Shown one piece after another: positions 55,141 to 64,000 of a stretch of DNA of 64,000 nucleotides. Origin of the DNA: Agroathelia rolfsii (Eukaryota; Basidiomycota; Agaricomycetes; Amylocorticiales; Amylocorticiaceae); contig JABRWF010000005.1 in NCBI GenBank assembly GCA_018343915.1, positions 3,197,001-3,261,000 of the forward strand. Direction: 5' to 3'. Under the pieces are notes generated by a model. The model made no database searches and was not told where the DNA came from. It saw nothing but the letters and a program-made list of their open reading frames with translations. The position numbers were made by a program, and so were the translations under genes. Positions within the stretch are counted from its first letter, which is position 1; every line of letters starts with the position of its first letter.

Positions 55141-57699
55141 ATGCAGGACGGCCGCGCACCCAGGATAAAAAATAGGGCGCCTGCTGCGATTCAGATCACA
55201 GCAGAGCAGCTTCTGCGTGAGGCCCAAGAACGACAGGATACCCAATTTCGTGCGCCCAAGCAACGCGTTGAGGACTTTGAAGAGCTCGATGAATATCGAG
55301 GACGTAAGCGAAAAGAATTTGAAGAGCGGATTCGGAGAACGAGGGGTAGCATGTACGTCCCTATCACCATTCGAGTAATTGCTCTCAAACTCACACTCAA
55401 TCAGAAAAGAATGGCTGCAATATGCAAATTGGGAGGCCAGCCAAAATGAGTTTGCGCGCTCACGCTCCGTGTTTGAACGTGCCCTCGATGTTGATGCCTG
55501 CTCGGTTCAACTATGGCTTTCGTACACAGAGATGGAGCTCAAGTCTAGAAACGTCCAACATGCACGCAACTTGTTCGACCGTGCCGTTACGCTTCTCCCA
55601 CGAGTTGACCAACTGTGGTACAAATACGTGTACTTAGAGGAACTATTACAAAATATTCCCGGGGCACGCCAAGTGTTTGAACGATGGATGGCATGGGAGC
55701 CGGATGACAAGGCGTGGTCGGCGTACATCAAGCTGGAAGAGCGGTACCAAGAGCATGACCGTGCAAGTGCAATATACGAGAGGTGGATTGGTGTGCGACC
55801 AGAACCACGCACATGGGTAAAATGGGCCAAGTTTGAGGAGGAACGCGGACGGCTGGATAAGGCTCGCGAGGTTTTCCAGACGGCTTTAGAGTTCTTTGGC
55901 GATGATGAGGAGCAGGTTGAAAAGGCGCAGGCTGTATTTAGTGCCTTTGCAAAAATGGAGACACGGTTAAAAGAGTACGAGCGTGCTCGGGTAATCTACA
56001 AGGTATTCCTTTTGATCCGTTTTGTGAAAATTGGTGCATACTTATATGTTTGCATTATAGTTTGCCCTATCTCGTATTCCTCGCTCGAAGTCTGCTGCAT
56101 TATACGCATCATACACGAAATTCGAGAAACAACACGGCACACGCAGTACCTTGGAGGCAACAGTTCTCGGGAAACGACGCATACAATGTGAGGAGGAGGT
56201 TTCGCATGATGGACGCAATTATGATGCATGGTTTGACTATGCCCGTCTTGAGACTAATGCCCTAATTGATGCACGAGAAGAGGGGGATGATACCAAAGAA
56301 AACATCGAGCGAGTGCGAGAGGTGTACGAGCGGGCTGTAGCACAAGTCCCACCTGGTGGCGAGAAACGACATTGGCGAAGGTACATATTCTTATGGCTTG
56401 ATTATGCTCTGTTTGAAGAAATCGAAACCAAGGTTAGCAGATCTTGTTATTTGAAATTTCATGTCTTTTCTTACTGGATTCTAGGACTACGAGCGTGCTC
56501 GCCAAGTATACCAAGCTGCATTGTCTCTTGTGCCACATAAACAGTTTACGTTTGCAAAGCTCTGGCTCATGTATGCACGCTTTGAAGTACGTCGACTAGA
56601 TTTGGTCAAGGCACGCAAAGCGCTGGGCACGGCCATTGGGATGTGCCCAAAGGAAGCCTTATTCAAGGGCTACATTCAGCTCGAATTTGATGTGTGTATG
56701 TTTCACAATAATGTGAGCTCATGAATCTCAAATAGAGTTGACAGCTTCGTGAGTTCGACAATGTACGGAAATTGTATGAAAAGTACATCGAATTCGACCC
56801 ATCCAACGCTGGGGCATGGATCAAATATGCTGAACTTGAAACGCAGTTGGAAGACTTCAGTCGCGCACGGGGCATATTTAAACTTGGTGTTTCGCAACCG
56901 GTTCTTGCCATGCCAGAGGTTCTTTGGAAACGATTTATTGATTTCGAAGTGGAGGAAGGCGAACGCGCGGCGGCAAGGGCACTGTACAAACAGCTTGTCG
57001 AGCTCAGTGGTCATGTCAAAGTCTGGATTGCATATGCCTTATTTGAAGCAGAGCCCATCCCCATTCCAAGAGCTGAGCGTGAGGATGATGATGGAGATGA
57101 TGATGATGAGAAGGAGGTACCGATGGTTGAAGGGGACAATGATCTGGCCCGATCTGTATTTGAGCAAGGCTATAAAGATCTTAAGAGCAAGGGTCTCAAG
57201 AGCGAGGTATTTTTATTTCTCCTTTCTCACGAAATATTTTACTAATCCTATAATAGCGCGTTGCTCTTCTGGAAGTCTGGAAAGACTTTGAAGAGAACCA
57301 TGGTACTCCTGAGCAAGTTGCCAAGGTCCAGAGTATCATGCCAATAGTCTCCAAGAAACGATTTGTTGACCAAGAAACGGGCCAGACCATTGAAGGTACG
57401 ATTTTGGCCTTCCTGACATTCCCTTTTAAAATGCTGACCTGGTTCTACCTATCCGAAAAGATTGGGAGCTTGTATTTGCCGACGATGAGCGCGAAGCCAA
57501 TCCGACATCATTTAAGTTCCTCCAAGCGGCCCATGCGTGGAGGACTGCTCAGCAAGGGCTCAAGTCCGGAGGCGCTGGATTATCCATTCGACCGGATCCT
57601 ACTGCTTCTAAGAATCGTGACGATGAAGATATGGACGAAGATAAGGACGATGATAGTGATGATAAGGACAGTGTCGCTAGCTCAAATCGAGACGACTAA
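55141..57699 (+). CDS. CLF1: Pre-mRNA splicing factor CLF1 (crooked-neck/Syf3)
   Basis: HAT-repeat scaffold of the NineTeen complex, needed for spliceosome activation. It begins [32 protein letters not shown], the standard CLF1 start, then [21 protein letters not shown]. It continues as a chain of HAT repeats ([50 protein letters not shown]; and others) over several exons. Introns are short: for example the one after RVIYK, reopened with FALSRIPRS, and the one before [13 protein letters not shown]. An acidic stretch ([12 protein letters not shown]) lies near the C-terminus. The last exon gives [26 protein letters not shown] and a highly acidic [14 protein letters not shown] tail, with TAA at 57699. 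All motifs are present, so it looks functional. Confidence 0.93.
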
Positions 57700-58589
57700 A
57701 TTGTGAATCTCTAGCGAGTCTTTTGTAATGTATATTCACTGGTATCCGAGGAGCCCGTTGATGAAGCCGATCAAGGATTATAATAAGATTGATTCTAGGA
57801 GAGACTTGCAAATCGAACTATAGTCTTGTGCACACTCAAGCTTCTTTTCATCGAGCATTATTGTTGTAGGTAAAACCTGCATTAGAAAGTTCTAAATCCC
57901 TGCATTATTAGTTTTCTTATTATCTAGATTATTATGCAACTGAAACGTCATACAGCCGATGTCAGCTGCGGAGCTTGTGTACGTTATCAGTGTGGTACTT
58001 CTGCTTGCTGCCTCAGGTTTCATAGTGATGGTATAGCGTCTTGAAATCAGCCGCCCATCATGCTTTTTACAGCGTTATTTGATCAGTAGGCATTTTCCCT
58101 AAAACATCCAAGATGATTTCGGCCCACCCCATGACTCCAACTGTCGAAACGTTTGACAAATTCATGATGTTGATCCTTCCATAGTAGTTAGTGACCAGAT
58201 GTTTCCGCGGCCATTCATCTCGGTCAAAAATATCTGGACCTTGTGCCTTGCACTGCTCGCAACCACTCTCATTCGGGATCTTCGGAGATGAACTCTACAA
58301 GAGGGAGCATCCCTGGCCTGCAAGTGCTTGGCGTTGTTAGCTCACTTGTATCTTCGCTTCTGCCGATGAACAGCCAGTAAGGCATACAGAGTTCTGTCAC
58401 TTTGAGCGCTGGCCACTCCATCGGGTACCTACTAGGCTACTCAAAGTCCCTTGCGCCGCTGATGTATCCAGATAGTGCTAGTATAAAATCCTACATGGGA
58501 TGCAATAATATCCCGTGTCCTGGTACACATCCATCCACTGCGATCGAATTCTCTCTGAACTTATTGCATCAATCTTTACAACGTGTCTT
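57700..58589. other. Upstream region of A-T-R gene 4
   Basis: 890 bp with the CLF1 3' flank and the promoter of copy 4. TATAAAA lies at 58482. No gene seen. Confidence 0.4.
58482..58488 (+). promoter_or_regulatory. TATA box, A-T-R gene 4
   Basis: TATAAAA lies 108 nt above the ATG at 58590, the same distance as in copy 3. Confidence 0.5.
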
Positions 58590-61500
58590 ATGATGTTGGA
58601 AGAGCCTGCAGCCAAAATGAAACGAGATCTGCTCTTGCATGAACTCGTCGATTATAATATGCTGCACCATGGCGAGGAATCAATGTACACATTTCATGAC
58701 GACATCACTGGTTCAAACGTTTCTGTTTCCTTCCTTGAATTCGGTCGCGCATGCCATCGTCTGGCTCACTTTATTCGACCGAATCATATTGGAAAGGATG
58801 GGGAAGTCGTGGCGATTGTCGCGCATCTGGATAACATATTTTACCATGCCATCACATTGGGCATCATGTTAGCCGGATGGATAGTGAGTGATCTCTAGTC
58901 AACGTTGTTTATCTTATCTCACTATGAACATCAGCCATTTCCTATGTCTCCGCGGAATTCTGCACCAGCTGTGGCGAGCATGATTCAGAAAACGTATTGC
59001 TCGCGGATGCTTGTCAGTAGTTCGACTCTTCCCGATACTTTACCAAGTGGCGTCCAGAAGGAGCTTCCGGAGGGATTTATGCTTAATATCGTAGAAATAC
59101 CTTCGTTTGCTTCGATTTATCCTCTTCTGGGAAAAGAAAAAGAAACAGATCAATTCGAGGCATTCTATGTATTTAGCCAACACAGGAGCCCAGACGACAT
59201 CGCACTATATTTGCATAGCAGCGGCAGCACTGGATTTCCCAAACCAATACCCGAGACGTTCAAGTGTATAAAAACCTTCACTGAGATGGGTATGCCAGGA
59301 ATCAATTCGTTCAGCCATCTATTATTTTAGTTCAACTATACCTATTCTATTAGAGTTCATGACGGCTCGCTCCACTATGCAGCCAAGAGTCAAAGTGGGT
59401 TTACTTGGCATGCCACCTTTTCATATCCTGGGTATGTTGGGTCATTTTGACTTTCTATTTAGTAAAATGTCTAAAGCAGCCTATTAGCCTTCTTATTTGA
59501 GACTGCGTCCAGTTTGGTGAACTCCTTTGGAACATGTTCGTTCCCACCCATGGCAATTTATGGCAAGCCACCGCTGGCTCCGACGAGCGATACTGTGATT
59601 GAGCACGCCAGGAAAACCAACACGCAAGCTATCATGATTGTTTCAAGCTTCATTAATGCGTGGGCCACTGAAAACATCAAGGAAACGATTGATTTTCTGA
59701 AAACCATGAAGTTTATTGTACGTTTACTCTGCCGAGTGGACATAAGAAACGGTATACTGATCTTTTGTCTCTTCACACTCATTATAGACCTATGGTGGCA
59801 GTCCGTTGCCCTTTGAGAAAGGCCAATATCTAATAGATCAAGGCATCAAATTACGTGCCGTTTACGGAGCGACCGAGGTGAGTACAACGTAATAAAATGC
59901 ATAAAGTCTAAGCTAACCTGAGTATTTACGTAGCTTGGTTTGATCACACTTCTGGAAGGCGCGCCAGATGACCCACACTGGTTCTCCCGGGACTGGAACT
60001 ATTTTCAATTTTCCGACAGGGTCAAAGTCCGAATGATTCCTCAAGGTGATGGCGAAACATACGAAGGCCAATTCTTAGTATGTATTGCATAATCTTTTGT
60101 TAAAAATTGCTCATTCGCATCTACAGACCTGTAATACACATCAAATGTCGGTTGAAAACCTTCCTGATGTAAAAGGGTATGCCTCGCGTGATCTCTTCAG
60201 AAGGCACCCGACTCGCCCTAATCTATGGACTGTGTGAGTAAGGCATAAATATGGGTGCCTTGTTATTACTAACTGATCTTTGTTAGTGTGGGCCGTTTGG
60301 ACGACGTGATTGTCCTTGCTACTGGAGAAAAGACGGTCGCTAGTCCTATGGAAGATAAAATTGGTGCCTCACAGCTAGTCGATTCGGCTGTCATGTTCGG
60401 TCGAGGGAGAAACCAAGTCGGGATACTCATCGAGCCAAGAATCTTCCCAAAAGACAAGAAAGTATTCATAGACAGCATCTGGCCGGTTATCAAAGCGGCT
60501 AATGTGCTGACGCCAACGTTTGGCCGAGTCTTCAAAAACATGGTGCTGCTTACCAGGCCTGAAAAACGATTGAGAAGGACTGAAAAAGGATCGGTAATGA
60601 AGAAGGCCTCCATTGCGCAGTTTGAGCAGGAAATTCAGGCCCTGTGTGTTATATTCTCCTTTCTTGAACCTGGCATGATTTTATTTATCTCGGGTAACAG
60701 GTATGATTCTTTGGAGAATCACAGCATCGAGTTTGATTCGCCCAAGGAATGGACCTCGGACGGCCTCCAAGCATGGATTCTCAAACAGGTTAGCCAGCTG
60801 ACCTCCAAATCTGGGAAAACGATCGACCCAGGTACCAATCTTTTTGAACAAGGCTTTGACAGGTGAGTTTTCCAGGACACATCCTCCGGACCCACCGCTA
60901 TAACTATTCTATTAGTTTGAGTGCAACGTTTTTACGAAATCAGATTGTCTCCGCCCTCGGATCTCGAAAGGATCAGGCCGACAATATATTGAGCAAAGTG
61001 CCATATAATCTGGTCTTCTCTCGTCCCACAATCTCTGAATTGGTTCAGTTCATGCTTGGATTGACAGCGTCTCAAACGATAGTATCACCTTCGCCATCCA
61101 CCCATAGAGTAACAGCGATACAAGATTGCATTGCAAAGTTTTCTGCGGATTTCACCGGGGAAAGGCGGGATGGCTCGCTCATACTCCCCGCTGTGGTACT
61201 TGTAACAGGAACCACGGGAAGTTTGGGATCTTTCCTTCTCGACTCTTTACTTCGCGATAGTCGCGTGTCAAAAGTTTACGCATATAACCGTCCGGGGAAG
61301 CAGAGTTCCAAAGAAAGACAAGCGTCTGCTTTTACTGATCGCGGTCTTGATGCTGCATTGCTTGACTCTCCCAAGCTCGTCTTTGTCGAGGGTGTATTAC
61401 ACAAAGAAAACCTGGGCGTATCGGTTGGTTTATGTAATGAGGTACGTTGATATTTAGCACGTCGTACACTTTTAAATCCTTAACCGCCCATTCATAGCTG

Positions 61501-62517
61501 CTATCTTCTGTGACGACTATTATTCACAACGCGTGGCAGCTTGACTTCAACCTCTCCCTCATATCTTTCGAAACTCAAATCGCTGGTACAAGGCAACTTA
61601 TAGATCTCGCCCTAACTTCCCCTCTCGCAGATTCCATACGATTCATGTACATGTCTTCTATCAGCTCAGCACAATCATGGCGAAAAGACATGGGCCCTTA
61701 TCCTGAAGAAATACAAATGGATCCACTGTATGCCGTTGGTGGCGGGTACGGCGAGAGTAAATATGTCTGCGAACATGTACGTATTATGACGGGATGTCAT
61801 GACCGCTCAACTAATAATCATCACTGACGCTACGCATACACCCTAAGATCCTCGCTAACAGCGGCCTCCAAGCGACATCCTTCCGCATCGGCCAAATCTC
61901 GGGCCCGGTATCCAGCGGCTCGTGGGCGACAACAGACTGGGTGCCAATCTTTGTCAAATCGTCCCTAGTACTCGGTGCACTCCCAAACTCGGCGGGTAGG
62001 ATATCGTGGCTGCCTGCAACAGCCGTCAACGATTGCGTTATGGACGTGTTGTTCGCTCAAGAACGACCACCGCTCGTGCTGAATGTCGTTCATCCGAAGC
62101 CTGTGGGGTGGACTACGGTTATGTCTAGTATCCGCGATGCTTTGATGAACACAGAATGTACTAAGAACCAGGCGAATCTTGACATTGTTCCATTCTCGGA
62201 ATGGTTCGGCAAGCTGGAGGTGTCTGCAGAGCAGGCAAATAGTGATACACTCAGAGACATTGTAAGCTCTTTTTTTATTTATTTCTATACTCAGGAACGG
62301 TTTCTGAATTACTTCTCAGCCCGCTATCAAAATCATCAACTTCTTCCGCTCATTTGTTGAGCATGAACAAGATACAGATGCTGAAAGTTCCGGTGTATCG
62401 TTTTCGACAACGAAAATGCATAAAATAAGCCAAAGTTTCAATCAGCTCTCGCAACTTGGTCAGGACGATGGTTTGGCTTGGGTGAATTACTGGAAATCAA
62501 AGGGCTTGTTTGCGTGA
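58590..62517 (+). CDS. NRPS-like adenylate-forming reductase (A-T-R), diverged copy 4
   Basis: Same domain order as the tandem array but more diverged, with two extra introns: one in the adenylation domain (KFI|TYGGSPLPF) and one inside the thiolation site (FD|SLSA, 60863-60915 region). It starts MMLEEPAAKMKRDLLLHELVDYN. Motifs are LHSSGSTGFPKPIPET, GMPPFHIL, VYGATE, FEQGFDSLSATF, TGTTGSLGSFLLDSLL (one Gly to Ser change against the array copies), YGESK in place of YGEGK, and SSISSAQSW. The stop is TGA at 62517. All exon joins are in frame. The YxxxK pair is kept, so reductive release is expected. It is separated from copy 3 by about 19 kb of mostly housekeeping genes, which suggests an older duplication or relocation. 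The substrate is unknown. Confidence 0.88.
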
Positions 62518-62901
62518 TCATGTTTGCACTGGTACAGCACGAGAATATATTAATGGACGCGGCATAGATTGGAAATGGATTGTGTATTTTAGTAGTCATT
62601 TTTGGAATAATATAGATTGGTTCGATAACTTCAAGGCTGTTAAAGACTTGCAACTCAAAAACGGGCGGGGTGGGATGATTTACATGATGATCTCATTGCG
62701 TTGGTAGTGATGGTACAATGACGAAAATGATTATATGATTAACATGCGTAGATCTGAAACAATGAAGCCTGTTGTGCATTCTATTAATCCATCATAGCAT
62801 CATGTAAGTTCATTTGACTGCTTTTACGCCATATGCGCATGTTTACTAGCCTGCAAGAGTCGGGAATCAGTGGATAAGACGCATACATTGGATATGATAT
62901 T
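62518..62901. other. Convergent 3' region of A-T-R gene 4 and the snurportin-like gene
   Basis: 384 bp between two stop codons on opposite strands. Probably both terminators. Nothing else seen. Confidence 0.4.
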
Positions 62902-64000
62902 CTACCTCTCGAATTGATCCAATGAACCCAATGTGGTGAGAATCTGGCCGTTCCCTTGTTGAGTTTCCTCAGTATCGGAACTAGTGTAGCCTGTTATCGG
63001 AATCCAGTTACTCAGAGGACTTGTTCCAGATTCGTAGCTCGCCTGAGCAACGTAGAGAAGCAATCCATCCGAGCCGATACAGAAGTTTGTGTTTCTCAAA
63101 GTTGGAGGTAAAAACTCCAAAGGCGCTTGAGCGTTAGAACCAGCGATATCAACATCCATATCAGGTGGGGTGAATACAAAGTTGGCCAAGGCGCCATTTT
63201 CACCAGCTGACGAAGGTACATCAACGCTAATGCTTCTAGGACGTCGGGCGAGCGGTATGATTGTCGACGCGAGGGATGAATATGATGTATCTGTGTGATA
63301 TGGTACTGCCAGAAATGTATTTGGATACGGAAACTGGTATCGGTCTCGAGGATTATCGGGCTTCAAAGCTGGTAGATCAGTCTTGCTTGTTTTGACTCCC
63401 GTAGCTGGTTTAATGTTTGACACAGTTGCAGACACCGATGGCGGTGGAGAAGGGGGAAGCTCTCCTAGGCGAGTGTCTCGCCACCAGAATCTGAATGCTG
63501 TCTCGCAGTCGCCCACGTCCTGGCCTTTCCACTGTAAAACGTCGAGAACATGTAGAATACCATTGTCACGCCAGTTGTGGTCCAAAATGCAATCCAGAAT
63601 GGTGAGAGGGGGTAGCTGAGACGGAAATCGAGCGATGAGGGATTTCCCTTGTAGTCTAGAGCGAAGAGTTGTATTTGGAACTGAGATATTATAATGACTT
63701 AGCCGGATAAAAGTGACCATTTATCCTGATAAGACTCACCAACACCACCTAGACCTGAAGACTGATGAGTGACAACTAGACAACGCTTCCCCACGGGTAC
63801 AGGTGCAACAGCAACCCAACCTGTTTCCAAGTCGGTCGGGAGTCCATCCGAATCGTGCATGTCCAAAGAATCTGTATCTTTCATCTCCAGAAGCTCGGCA
63901 TACATAATCTTGTCAGCCCATTTGTTACGTTTCTGCTTCTTGCGTTTTTTCTGGCGCTTCTTGGACGGCGTTGCATGGCTTTGTGTCCCTGGCACCTTAG
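62902..64000 (-). CDS. SNUPN: Snurportin-1-like m3G-cap-binding protein, N-terminus off the right edge
   Basis: The C-terminal part of a snurportin-like protein, which binds the trimethylguanosine cap of snRNAs and brings snRNPs into the nucleus with importin beta. The upstream exon (to the window edge) is very Lys/Arg-rich, then gives NKWADKIMYAELLEM and GWVAVAPVPVGKRCLVVTHQS. An intron with donor GTGAGT and acceptor CTCAG (about 63745-63682) leads to VPNTTLRSRLQGKSL, FPSQLPPLTILDCILD, LHVLDVLQWKGQDVGDCETAFRFWWRDTRL, a low-complexity insert, then TNFCIGSDGLLLYVAQASYESG. These cap-binding-domain signatures are those of the snurportin family. The importin-beta-binding N-terminus would lie beyond 64000. 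Classic yeasts lack the protein, so it fits a filamentous basidiomycete. Confidence 0.82.

Overview
The window is nuclear DNA of a filamentous basidiomycete. The genes are split by many introns of about 50-65 bases with fungal splice signals, and the gene content (PEX13, fimbrin, CLF1, RAD6, a snurportin-like protein, intron-rich NRPS-like reductases, omega-like GSTs) is that of an Agaricomycete. A Rhizoctonia/Ceratobasidium-type genome is my best guess. That is an inference, because no rRNA or mitochondrial marker is present. No tRNA, rRNA or CRISPR array was seen.

Left part (1-23 kb): a partial unknown gene at the left edge; ribosomal protein eL42 (RPL42); three members of an uncharacterised single-exon family at 3.0-4.0, 13.7-14.6 and 15.0-16.1 kb, the middle one broken; a small conserved protein; a kinase-HAD-uracil phosphoribosyltransferase fusion; a 13-exon cytochrome P450; peroxin PEX13; and a PTR2-type peptide transporter. 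The gaps hold short inverted-repeat elements, including a 118/119-bp MITE in two copies and a 723-bp foldback element just before the reductase array.

Middle part (23-40 kb): three complete tandem genes for adenylation-thiolation-reductase proteins (A-T-R, NRPS-like adenylate-forming reductases) in the same orientation. A 3.8-kb AT-rich, transposon-riddled stretch lies between copies 2 and 3. It holds an hAT-like element with an 8-bp target duplication and a pogo-like element nested inside it. A decayed thiolation-domain fragment after copy 3 suggests that the array once held another copy.

Right part (40-64 kb): mostly housekeeping genes (mitochondrial-type J-protein, fimbrin SAC6, ubiquitin-conjugating enzyme RAD6, splicing factor CLF1, a snurportin-like protein). 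Mixed with them are a secreted FAD-linked oxidase of the berberine-bridge type, a multi-pass membrane protein, a tandem GST pair and a fourth, more diverged A-T-R gene at 58.6-62.5 kb.

The A-T-R proteins should activate a carboxylic acid as the adenylate, load it on the phosphopantetheine arm and release it by NAD(P)H reduction. The nearby P450, FAD oxidase, GSTs and transporter could modify or move the product, but they are interleaved with housekeeping genes, so a true biosynthetic cluster is only a hypothesis. Several genes have unusual structures: a stop-codon-only last exon, an ATG-only first coding exon, a 4-nt microexon shared by two GSTs, and GC-AG introns.
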